Assembly (NCBI GenBank): GCA_030744725.1
Contig: JASLPZ010000271.1
Coordinates: 1 to 9,665, forward strand
Direction: 5' to 3'
From: ARS98 sp030744725
Lineage (GTDB): Bacteria; Planctomycetota; Planctomycetia; Pirellulales; Pirellulaceae
DNA: 9,665 nt
Positions 1 through 6,722 of the stretch are shown piece after piece (position 1 is the stretch's first letter; the number at the start of each line of letters is the position of its first letter). A model generated the notes under the pieces. It had not been told where the DNA came from, made no database searches, and was given only the letters and a program-made list of their open reading frames with translations. A program made the translations under genes and the position numbers.

Positions 1-139
1 ATCGAACACGAAAGATCGTCTCAAAATTACGCTTACCGCGCTAGCCCATTTCGCCTAGAGTGCGCGCTGGCCCTGGGCTGTCATCCGCGCGCGACGGGGC
101 AGGCGCATCTCTAGTTCTTAAGGATGTTCAAGTGAGCCT

Positions 140-166
140 TGGTTCGCCAGTTAGTGCGTGTCGCAC
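140..166. repeat. 15-bp repeat copy followed by a short hairpin
   Basis: Bases 140-154 (TGGTTCGCCAGTTAG) occur again, identical and in the same orientation, at 1761-1775 inside the large minus-strand dehydrogenase gene. Immediately after it, 154-158 (GTGCG) and 162-166 (CGCAC) form a 5-bp hairpin with a 3-nt loop. The rest of 1-242, downstream of the dehydrogenase gene on its strand, shows no gene, no convincing terminator and no RNA that I can identify. Confidence 0.35.
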
Positions 167-242
167 CGAAGCGTAGCGTCCGCGGCACTTTGTTTCATGA
201 GTCCAAACGTTGAAAATCCGCTAGAGTGAATCGGCAAGTGCG

Positions 243-3062
243 CTAATCACTCTCTGCACTCGATGTAATAAAGGCGAACAGGTCGTTCAGCTCTTGTACA
301 GTCAACTCTTGCAGCAACCCTTCGGGCATGATCGACGTTGGCATCTCACGGTGAGATACGATATTCGGCTTCTTCACCAAAAACTCCTTGCCATCAATAC
401 CAAGATAGGCTTCAGCTGACCCTCCCTTGCGACGAGGCAGTCCGATGAGTGTCTTTCCGTTGGTCGTGACGATCTGCCAGGGTGTGTACTGCGGAGCCAT
501 CTGCTTGCTCGGTTGAAGGATCGTTTCCAACAACCACTGGACACCCTCCGATGCAACACGCTGGCGGATCTTCGACAGATCGGGCCCAACGGCACTGCCT
601 CGACCATCGATCGTGTGGCATTTGGCACACGTTCCTACCTTCGTCCCGAAGAAGATCCGCTGTCCGGCGCTGGGATCACCGGCGCCAGTCAACAACTTCT
701 TCCACGCTTCGGTTTGTTCGTGAAGAGGCCGATTCTCCTTCTTCTGTTTCAAAATCCTATCCACAGCCTCTTTCACCGCCGGTTGAGCGTTTGACAATTT
801 CGAAAGGGAATCGATCTGGAGCTTGGAGAGTTGGACGCCGACGAGCGACCGTAACGCTTCGTCGCGCGGGCGAGCCGTATCGTGGGTCGCAATACTCAGC
901 ATCAACTCAACGTGCGACTCGGCGGTTGCCGCAAGGCCGGCGATCGCTGCAGCTCGAACGTCTTCCGATTGCTCGACATCTGTCACGAGTTCCACCAGCG
1001 TGCTTGCGACGCCTGCGTCAGGATGAGTTGCCAATGTGCGAACGGCCTCAAGCCGAAGGTTCGCATCGGAATGCTCCGCCAAAGCGATCAGATCATCCAG
1101 CATGAGGCCCTTCGCCGTTGGCGAGATCATGTTCAAGCAAAGGCTCCGGATTTCAACGGCTGCATTGGAATCGTTGATTTTGGCAAGGAGCAGCTCGACC
1201 GACGGCTGGTCCGAAGGCTTCTTGTCATCCAGCCGATCGATCGCCGCAGCAACTGCGCGAAATAGCCGATAGTCCAGATTGCGCGAATTGAGCATTCGTT
1301 CCAAAGCCGGTCGATAGTCAACCAGCTTCTCGTCGGCAATCCATTTGATGGCGACGAAGCGCGTGTCGAGATTGTCTACTGTTAGGAATCGATTCAGCTG
1401 TTCTTTGACAAAATGGGCTCGCACGGCGGCATTCCCTCGAGCGGCCAACAGTATCCACAGTCCCTGTTTTGTGTCTGCCAAGTCTGCATGGGACGTTTCG
1501 AGTTCACGCGAGAGCATCAGTAACGCGGCGTGAACTAATAGTGGATCATCGTGCCGGGAAAGCAATGCCAAGAGCTCTTCAGCACCAGGAGAGAATCCGC
1601 TAACCATCGACTGCGCACGAGCCGGAATTGACATCTGTGGTCGGGGCCTGCCCAACCTGGCAGCCAGCACGTGGAGTGCATTTCGACTGCTCGGAGTCAG
1701 CTTCACCGTCGATTCCAGCGTCAAGCGGCGCTGTAGCCGATCGAACGATTCAGGATACGCTGGTTCGCCAGTTAGCATTGACTTCTCGTCCACGGCAAGC
1801 CCACGACCGCTGAAGAAAGGATATTCATTAAGCACACGAAATCGCCTAGACGGTCTTCTTCTTCGTCTCGGCCCACGAGGCGGCTCGGCGGCCGACGACT
1901 TCGCGTCCGCTTGCGATTTCGGCATCAGCTTCGGTCGTATCCGCCAGATCCTGCCTTGCTTGTGAAGCGAGTAGCTGCTTGATACCCAATCGCTTATGTA
2001 AACCGTTCCGTCAGGAGAAACGTCGATCCCGACAGGACGAAAGTTGTCGGAGCCTTCGATCAAGATGTCGCGATCGGCGGTGACGAGTCCTCGGTCGGCG
2101 CGTTGTGTGATCGTGTAACGTTCGACCCGATGATCGGCCCAGCAAGGGGCCAAGAGATTACCGAGATACTCCTTGGGAAAGGCGTTGGACTCGTACGCAA
2201 CAATTGCACAGGGAGCTTCTCCTGTTCCGGAGATCATCGGCAGCGTTCCGGGAATCTCGCCATTCCAACAGGTCAGCGGGTGCAAGCCGGTTCGCCCATA
2301 GCGATATTCGTAACCGTAGTTGCCGCCTTCGATGACTTGGATCAATCGGCACGGTGGCGAAGCACCGGGGTCGTTGTCGGTACCGAATACGCGGCCGAAG
2401 GCGTCGACACACATTCCATACGGATTCCACCAACCGGTCGAGACACGGCGCAGCCTGGTTCCGTCCGATTGCATATGGTACGTGCTGCCTCCTTCGCCGC
2501 CGCCGCTGAAGCTGATGCCATCGGTTCCGTGCAACGAATACGCCACGCCCAGGTTCTCGCCGAGTCCGAAGTTCAATCCGCCATCGAAATCGAACGCCAA
2601 ACCAGAGAGCCCATTGTGTGGATAGTCGCCTTCGGTGTCTAACCAGACAATGCGTGTGACTTCATCGGCCTGGCCATCGTTGTTCGTATCACGCATTCGG
2701 TGGATATCGCGTCGCGTCGCGACGTACAACGATCCATCGTGATGGAACTCGATGTCCATGACGTGTGTGAAGCCTTCATGAAAGATCGTTCGCTTGTCAG
2801 CGCGTCCATCATTATCGGTGTCTTCGAAGATCAAGATGCGGTCTGTCGCAGGGCCGTCATAATCGTCGGGTCGAAAGTGCGTGTGACTTTCAGCAACAAA
2901 AACTCGTCCGTCGTCTGCAATCGCTAAGCCCGTAGGTGTCACGACTTGCGGATGCTCGGCAAACAGTTCGACGATCAACCGCTCATCGCGGGATTGAGGT
3001 GCATCGGCTGCTAGAGTCGCTGACGCAATCAGCGACCAACAGATCATTGCGGCATGGTTCAT
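243..3062 (-). CDS. PVC-type membrane-bound dehydrogenase / HEAT-repeat / haem-binding protein
   Basis: The 939-residue exported protein is of the planctomycete type that fuses a sugar-dehydrogenase-like beta-propeller, HEAT repeats and a C-terminal cytochrome c-like domain. Residues 1-20 form a signal peptide (MNHAAMICWSLIASATLAAD). A propeller spans about 25-390, with two acidic loops resembling calcium sites (DTDNDGRAD near 79, DTNNDGQAD near 124). An arginine-rich linker (about 394-408) leads to alpha-helical HEAT-like repeats (about 480-740). The haem motif CAKCH is at 812-816, and a C-terminal SIMPEGLL gives a likely axial methionine. I chose the start at 3062 because GGGAGA (3069-3074) lies 6 nt upstream; the ATG at 3068 would abut it and the ATG at 3125 would put residues ahead of the signal peptide. 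The family is presumed to oxidise carbohydrate or alcohol substrates in the periplasm and pass electrons to the haem; the substrate is unknown. The gene stands alone on its strand here. Confidence 0.9.
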   Translation of the reverse strand: MNHAAMICWSLIASATLAADAPQSRDERLIVELFAEHPQVVTPTGLAIADDGRVFVAESHTHFRPDDYDGPATDRILIFEDTDNDGRADKRTIFHEGFTHVMDIEFHHDGSLYVATRRDIHRMRDTNNDGQADEVTRIVWLDTEGDYPHNGLSGLAFDFDGGLNFGLGENLGVAYSLHGTDGISFSGGGEGGSTYHMQSDGTRLRRVSTGWWNPYGMCVDAFGRVFGTDNDPGASPPCRLIQVIEGGNYGYEYRYGRTGLHPLTCWNGEIPGTLPMISGTGEAPCAIVAYESNAFPKEYLGNLLAPCWADHRVERYTITQRADRGLVTADRDILIEGSDNFRPVGIDVSPDGTVYISDWVSSSYSLHKQGRIWRIRPKLMPKSQADAKSSAAEPPRGPRRRRRPSRRFRVLNEYPFFSGRGLAVDEKSMLTGEPAYPESFDRLQRRLTLESTVKLTPSSRNALHVLAARLGRPRPQMSIPARAQSMVSGFSPGAEELLALLSRHDDPLLVHAALLMLSRELETSHADLADTKQGLWILLAARGNAAVRAHFVKEQLNRFLTVDNLDTRFVAIKWIADEKLVDYRPALERMLNSRNLDYRLFRAVAAAIDRLDDKKPSDQPSVELLLAKINDSNAAVEIRSLCLNMISPTAKGLMLDDLIALAEHSDANLRLEAVRTLATHPDAGVASTLVELVTDVEQSEDVRAAAIAGLAATAESHVELMLSIATHDTARPRDEALRSLVGVQLSKLQIDSLSKLSNAQPAVKEAVDRILKQKKENRPLHEQTEAWKKLLTGAGDPSAGQRIFFGTKVGTCAKCHTIDGRGSAVGPDLSKIRQRVASEGVQWLLETILQPSKQMAPQYTPWQIVTTNGKTLIGLPRRKGGSAEAYLGIDGKEFLVKKPNIVSHREMPTSIMPEGLLQELTVQELNDLFAFITSSAESD

Positions 3063-3068
3063 TATCAT

Positions 3069-3074
3069 TCTCCC
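3069..3074 (-). promoter_or_regulatory. Shine-Dalgarno GGGAGA that decides the dehydrogenase start
   Basis: Read on the minus strand, GGGAGA is followed directly by ATGATAATG. The second ATG (3062-3060) is 6 nt from the motif, a normal spacing; the first (3068-3066) has none. The same hexamer precedes the FAD oxidoreductase gene at 8628-8633. Confidence 0.6.
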
Positions 3075-3083
3075 AGCAGTGGC

Positions 3084-3098
3084 GGCATCAACGATGCC
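3084..3098. promoter_or_regulatory. 6-bp hairpin in the dehydrogenase leader
   Basis: GGCATC (3084-3089) and GATGCC (3093-3098) are perfect inverted repeats around AAC. The hairpin would lie about 10 nt upstream of the Shine-Dalgarno site on the minus strand. It would fall in the 5' leader if transcription starts earlier than the -10-like box suggests, or at the start site itself. Function unknown. Confidence 0.35.
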
Positions 3099-3101
3099 AC
3101 A

Positions 3102-3155
3102 ATCATAAACTGACACGAGTGTCACCTGCCAGAAGAGGCCTGATCAGGATCAGGC
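3102..3155 (-). promoter_or_regulatory. Candidate promoter with two palindromic operators
   Basis: On the minus strand, TATGAT (3107-3102) matches five of six bases of the bacterial -10 consensus and lies 40 nt before the start codon. Directly upstream is the palindrome TGACAC-GA-GTGTCA (3111-3124), placed where a -35/-10 spacer would be. Further upstream is GCCTGATC-AG-GATCAGGC (3138-3155). No good -35 box is visible at 17 nt. Paired dyads at these positions are typical of repressor or activator binding sites, but I cannot name a regulator, and planctomycete promoters are poorly defined. Confidence 0.4.
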
Positions 3156-3176
3156 GGCTCGGCTCGTTTCGTTGTT

Positions 3177-3196
3177 TTCGCTAGGGAAGTAGCGAA
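3177..3196. repeat. 7-bp inverted repeat TTCGCTA/TAGCGAA
   Basis: TTCGCTA (3177-3183) and TAGCGAA (3190-3196) flank the 6-nt loop GGGAAG. It is the third dyad in the 130 bp upstream of the dehydrogenase start. No T-tract follows on either strand, so it is not an obvious terminator. The stretch 3197-3443 beyond it shows no supportable gene or RNA. Confidence 0.4.
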
Positions 3197-3443
3197 GTTC
3201 ACTGACAACTTCTTTGGCCGATTGACCATTGCGATGCGGAAGAAGGGGAAATCGCGACGCGGTTTCGTTGGCTTAGCTCGATTGCTAGAATGTCCCATGG
3301 CGTCACTTTGCGCTACGCTGCTGGGATGAAGTGGCCGACACCGGCAACCACACATGGCTCCGTATACTGTAGCGGGCGTCGCGACCACACACGCTGTTTC
3401 AGAATTGGAGAAAAAGGCGAATAGCACCAACAAAACAAGCATC

Positions 3444-3497
3444 GGATGGGTGGCCGAGTGATCGAAGGCGGCAGTCTTGAAAACTGCTACAGGTTCG
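3444..3497 (+). pseudogene. Truncated tRNA-Ser(UGA) relic (5' half)
   Basis: The sequence starts as a serine tRNA: acceptor strand GGATGGG (3444-3450), TG, D-arm (3453-3469), then anticodon stem-loop GCAGT-CTTGAAA-ACTGC (3471-3487) with anticodon TGA at 3478-3480. After the anticodon arm only TACAGGTTCG follows, resembling the start of a T-arm; the long variable arm, the rest of the T-arm and the 3' acceptor strand (expected CCCATCC) are missing downstream. It therefore cannot fold as a tRNA. It differs from the intact tRNA-Ser at 3906 in acceptor and anticodon stems, so it is a relic of a different gene or version and not a simple recent duplicate. Breakage near the anticodon arm fits damage at an integrase attachment site. 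Confidence 0.7.
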
Positions 3498-3905
3498 GCT
3501 GAGTGGGAATATCGGAAATGTGTCATGGAGCTTTGGTGGACAAGTTTTACGACGACCGAATGTGGCGGAAACGAGAATGGCTGGAATAGTTGGCTTGTCG
3601 GATGCTTGTTCGCTGCCGCCCTTGGGCAGACGTCGCCGGACTCCCTGTCGCACTCAGGTTGCCGCCGCTACCGCCAGTGTCCGGGACAGACACGACGGTG
3701 TCCCCAGCGGCCCCTCGCCCGTTCTCTTTGTCTCGCTTGTGGTTCCGACCTCTGTCCCGCCGTCCCGGTTGTCCACGCCGGTCCCCCATAGGCTCCCTCC
3801 ACTCGAAGGCCGCACTTGTTCGAGGGACTACGGAAGCAATATAAACTAGTGAGCCTTCTCAACAAACTTGGCAACGCACACGGTAGGATTGCAAACAACA
3901 AAGCT
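3498..3905. other. Non-coding spacer with a pyrimidine-rich GC-rich block
   Basis: No ORF here has protein-like composition; the apparent long frames are shadows of the GC-rich block and of the tRNAs. From about 3600 to 3815 the plus strand is strongly C/T-rich and contains several TGTCC/GTCCC-type words, including the interlocked dyad in GTGTCCGGGACAGACAC (3677-3693). I found no match to the hallmarks of SRP RNA, RNase P RNA or tmRNA. A weak -10-like TAGGAT (3884-3889) lies 16 nt before the intact tRNA and may serve it; no good -35 box accompanies it. Confidence 0.4.
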
Positions 3906-3990
3906 GGAGAGGTGGCAGAGTGGTCGAATGCACCGGTCTTGAAAACCGGCGTGGGGAAACCCACCGGGGGTTCGAATCCCCCCCTCTCCG
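3906..3990 (+). tRNA. tRNA-Ser(UGA)
   Basis: This is a complete class II tRNA that decodes UCA. Acceptor strands GGAGAGG (3906-3912) and CCTCTCC (3983-3989) pair over 7 bp, and G3990 is the discriminator. The anticodon stem CCGGT/ACCGG (3933-3937 and 3945-3949) holds loop CTTGAAA, with anticodon TGA at 3940-3942. The long variable arm GTGGG-GAAA-CCCAC identifies serine. The T-arm is GGGGG-TTCGAAT-CCCCC (3966-3982). CCA is not encoded. A terminator-like hairpin follows at 4002-4034 and an integrase gene starts 134 bp downstream, the classic arrangement at a tRNA attachment site. Confidence 0.95.
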
Positions 3991-4001
3991 CTCTTGTCTG
4001 C

Positions 4002-4034
4002 TGCCCATCTGCATAAGTTATTTGCAGGTGGGCA
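4002..4034 (+). terminator. Terminator-like hairpin after tRNA-Ser
   Basis: TGCCCATCTGCA (4002-4013) and TGCAGGTGGGCA (4023-4034) pair over all 12 bp (one G-U) around the 9-nt loop TAAGTTATT. It begins 11 nt after the tRNA and is followed by TTTGCGTTTC, a loose T-rich tail. It probably ends the tRNA transcript; it could also insulate the integrase gene. Confidence 0.6.
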
Positions 4035-4041
4035 TTTGCGT

Positions 4042-4060
4042 TTCTGGGTCGCTCCCAGAA
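4042..4060. repeat. 7-bp inverted repeat TTCTGGG/CCCAGAA
   Basis: TTCTGGG (4042-4048) and CCCAGAA (4054-4060) form a perfect dyad around TCGCT between the tRNA and the integrase gene. It could be a small hairpin, an operator or a recombinase core-type site. The sequence alone does not decide. Confidence 0.45.
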
Positions 4061-4067
4061 GTTCCCG

Positions 4068-4098
4068 TTTGTAGCGCTTTTTGTAGCGTTTTGTAGCG
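4068..4098 (+). repeat. Three direct copies of TTTGTAGCG upstream of the integrase
   Basis: Identical 9-mers start at 4068, 4080 and 4090, spaced 12 and 10 nt, close to one helical turn, so bound proteins would lie on about the same DNA face. Lying between a tRNA and a tyrosine recombinase with an N-terminal arm-binding-like region, they are good candidates for arm-type integrase sites or an autoregulatory operator. This is inference from position and spacing. Confidence 0.5.
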
Positions 4099-4124
4099 GA
4101 GAGCTTCTCTGAGGAGAGCCCGAA

Positions 4125-5351
4125 ATGCCTGCTTCCCATGCGGCCAACAAACGATCCAAGAAGCCCACCTCGTTTCGAGTCGGTCGTGTCCGTGCCCACC
4201 TTCGCGGTCGCGTCTGGTACCTGTGCTACCACGAGCACGGTCAGCGTCACCAGCCGCGCGTCGGACCGGACCGCGAAGCCGCCCGTCAGATGGCTGCGGA
4301 GGTCAATGCCCAACTCGAAGTCGGCGCACCCTCGACCCTTGGCTTTGAGCCCATCTCGATTCCAGCCGTACGCCAACGTTGGCTCGATCATCACGAGCAT
4401 ATCCGCCGCTCCTCGCTGCACACGATCCGCCGCTACAGTTCGGCAACGCAGCATCTGCTGAACTTCCTGCAAGACGTTCGGCCCCTACGCCGAATTTCCG
4501 ACTTTCGTGCAGTGCAGGCCGAGGAATTCGTTCGCTACCTGAGAACGCTTAATGTTGCACCCAACGGACATGCCAACGCAAGTAAGCGCCGCCTTCGTGA
4601 CAACGGCATGAAGTACGTGCTCGAAACTTGTTCCACGCTCTTCAACTACGCGGCCCGGCATCGTCATCTGCCACCTTACGCGGAAAACCCGTTCCTCACG
4701 ATTGAAATTCATCGTATTCCCATCGAAGATCCGGCTCCGGTCGTCGTCTTTTCGAGTGACATCGAGCGTCGCTTTCTCAGTGCCTGCGACAAGTGGCAGT
4801 TCCCAATCTTCGCGACGCTGATGCTGACGGGAATGCGACCTGGCGAACTGGTCCATCTGCTGCTCCCGGAGGACTTGGACCTCAACGAGGGCTGGCTCTA
4901 CGTTCGCAATAAGCCGGGACTTGGTTGGAAGGTGAAAACTCGCAATGAGCGAGATCTCCCGCTCGTTCCCGCTCTGCATGCCGTTCTCCGGCAACACGTC
5001 GGCAGTCGTGAAACCGGACCTGTGTTTCTGCAAAGGCGATGTCTCAGCGGTCATCAGCCGCCGCTGATCCATTACCGACGCCAGCAACTGGAACGCGAAC
5101 TGATCAGCCGATCCGAACGAACTGGAGGTACCGATCGCAGCGGCTTGGCCGTTGCCCGCCTGGTCAAAATACTCAGCCGACGTGCAAACCCTATGATCTC
5201 CGGCGTTTCCTGCACCTTGCCTCCGAGAATCTCAGCCGAACTTTGGCAGCAAGCTTACGCCGCACAGACCCTACAACACGCACACGCAGTCGTTAGAGGT
5301 GAGATGGACATACCGCGTCAGCCTTTGCCCATTGCGTCGCGGAGTGGATGA
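4125..5351 (+). pseudogene. Tyrosine recombinase (phage-type integrase) with a frameshifted catalytic C-terminus
   Basis: Site-specific DNA integrase, normally acting at a tRNA attachment site. The ATG at 4125 follows GAGGAG (4111-4116) by 8 nt. Residues about 20-67 resemble an arm DNA-binding domain, 78-185 a SAM-like core-binding domain, and the catalytic domain starts near 205. The first catalytic Arg is in TGMRPGEL (R238) and the beta-strand Lys is probably K271 (VKTRNERDLPL). Beyond about residue 350 the frame loses the family pattern. The second-arginine motif appears one frame over as KPYDLRR (5186-5206), while the original frame resumes partial similarity (AELWQQAY, residues 371-378), and TDPTT appears only in the other frame. 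No single frame holds the HxxR box, the late His and the catalytic Tyr. I infer several indels and an inactive enzyme. Full-length family members are about this size, so the damage is local. Confidence 0.75.
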
Positions 5352-5398
5352 CTGCATGGTAAATGCGAGTTCCACGCGTTTCACCAATTGAGCGATTC

Positions 5399-6484
5399 AT
5401 GAGCTTCATTCTCCTACCCTGGCAATTCTTCGTCGTCATTCTGGTCGGCTGGGCTAACCGCGAGCAGAAGAAGATCATCGAGTTCTACCGATCGCAAGTC
5501 GAAACCTTGATGAAGTCACAGGGAAAGAAACGCCTCTTACTGACCGATGAACAACGTCGGATTCTGGCAGTCAAAGGTAAGGCCCTGGGACGCAAGGCAC
5601 TGATGGAGCTGACGACCATTGTCACACCCGATACCATCCTGCGATGGCACCGAACGCTGGTTGCGAAGAAATGGGATTACTCCGACCGGAGATCCAAACA
5701 GGCCGGTCGACCAAGGATTCGGCAGGAGATTGTCGACCTGATCGTGAAGTTTGCCAACGAGAATCCGACGTGGGGTTACGATCGAATTCAAGGCGCCTTG
5801 ACCAATGTCGGCTACCAGATCTCCGACCAGACGGTCGGGAACGTGCTCAAGCAACATGGCATCGAACCGGCACCGGAGCGAAAACGTTCAGCAACTTGGT
5901 CCACATTCATCAAGGCTCACTGGGATGTGCTCGCTGCTATCGACTTTACGACGGTGGAAGTTTGGACTAAAGGCGGGTTGGTGACGTTTTACTTGCTGTT
6001 CGTGATGGAACTGAAGACGCGCCGAGTCCATTTTGCGGGCTACACCACGCAACCGAACGAAACATGGATGAAACAAGCCGCTCGCGAGTTGACCAATTTT
6101 GAAGACGGCTTCCTCAACGACAAACGCTACCTCATCATGGATCGCGACACGAAGTTCTCCGAGTCGTTTCGTGCGTTTCTAGACGACGAAGGCATCGAGC
6201 CCGTACGACTGCCACCCAAGAGTCCAAACTTGAACGCTCATCTCGAGAGGTTCTTCGGCTTGCTGAAATCGGAGTGCTTGGATCGACTGATTCTCTTCGG
6301 CGAGCGCGCCTTGCGAAACGCCGTGCAAGAGTACCTGGCCCATTACCACACCGAGCGAAATCACCAAGGGCTCGACAACACGATTCTTGATCCGCAAGCC
6401 GAAGTTGGCGGCGGTCGGGGCGATATTCACTGCCGCGATCGGCTCGGTGGAATGCTCCGTTATTACCATCGCAAGGCTGCCTGA
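5399..6484 (+). CDS. DDE (rve-type) integrase/transposase, single ORF
   Basis: This 361-residue protein resembles the stand-alone integrase catalytic region proteins found in many copies in planctomycetes, related to IS3-type transposases. Residues 1-20 are hydrophobic, and 45-95 form a helix-turn-helix-like region (LTDEQRR... TPDTILRWHR). A second DNA-binding helical region includes NPTWGYDRIQGAL (122-134). The rve core has the catalytic triad D182 (AIDFTT), D248 (IMDRDTKF) and E283 (NAHLERFF), giving D-34-E spacing. The C-terminus (RDRLGGMLRYYHRKAA) is typical, so the gene appears intact. The start at 5399 gives the usual MSF..PWQ beginning; an in-frame ATG at 5363 would add 12 residues. 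I found no terminal inverted repeats or target duplication, so IS borders are undefined. It lies 47 bp after the integrase relic. Confidence 0.85.
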   Translation: MSFILLPWQFFVVILVGWANREQKKIIEFYRSQVETLMKSQGKKRLLLTDEQRRILAVKGKALGRKALMELTTIVTPDTILRWHRTLVAKKWDYSDRRSKQAGRPRIRQEIVDLIVKFANENPTWGYDRIQGALTNVGYQISDQTVGNVLKQHGIEPAPERKRSATWSTFIKAHWDVLAAIDFTTVEVWTKGGLVTFYLLFVMELKTRRVHFAGYTTQPNETWMKQAARELTNFEDGFLNDKRYLIMDRDTKFSESFRAFLDDEGIEPVRLPPKSPNLNAHLERFFGLLKSECLDRLILFGERALRNAVQEYLAHYHTERNHQGLDNTILDPQAEVGGGRGDIHCRDRLGGMLRYYHRKAA

Positions 6485-6485
6485 T

Positions 6486-6722
6486 ATGTTGAGGTGGCTG
6501 CAAGGCTGGCGTGACATCGCTCGTCTACGGGCAGAATCGAGACGCTTAGCCCGGGAGATCGAGCGAACGACCGGAGAACTTCCCAGGCTCTCACCGAAAG
6601 AACTACGCCGCCTAGCGAAGAAAGCAAAAGGGATGTCTCCCCGAGCAGTACGCAAGCACTCGTCTCTTCATCCCGACGACGTGGAACTGCTCATCAAGCT
6701 GAGCCAATCGTCCGAAAACTGA
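6486..6722 (+). CDS. Small basic helical protein of unknown function, coupled to the transposase
   Basis: The ORF encodes 78 residues and begins one base after the transposase stop, with a weak AAGG (6473-6476) 9 nt upstream, so translation is probably coupled. Residues 1-30 are a charged amphipathic helix (RDIARLRAESRRLAREIER). Residues 34-70 (RLSPKELRRLAKKAKG, then HPDDVELLIK) loosely follow the transposase's own helix-turn-helix region (LTDEQRRILAVKGK, then TPDTILRW). It may be a truncated DNA-binding domain that modulates transposition, or an unrelated passenger. I do not recognise a named family. Composition and coupling favour a real gene, but the short length keeps this uncertain. Confidence 0.5.
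   Translation: MLRWLQGWRDIARLRAESRRLAREIERTTGELPRLSPKELRRLAKKAKGMSPRAVRKHSSLHPDDVELLIKLSQSSEN

Noticed and set aside
482..1272. Long plus-strand frames opposite the dehydrogenase gene
   Set aside because: They are antisense shadows of a gene with clear signal peptide, domain and haem-motif evidence.
3122..4472. Minus-strand frames across 3444-3497 and 3906-3990 reading like FKTGAFDHSAT or GGIRTPGGFPHAG
   Set aside because: These are well-known false proteins made by translating the antisense of serine tRNA genes; the tRNA structures explain the sequence.
5352..6722. A complete insertion sequence with terminal inverted repeats around the transposase
   Set aside because: I compared the flanks by eye and found no matching inverted ends or target duplication, so only the gene is annotated.
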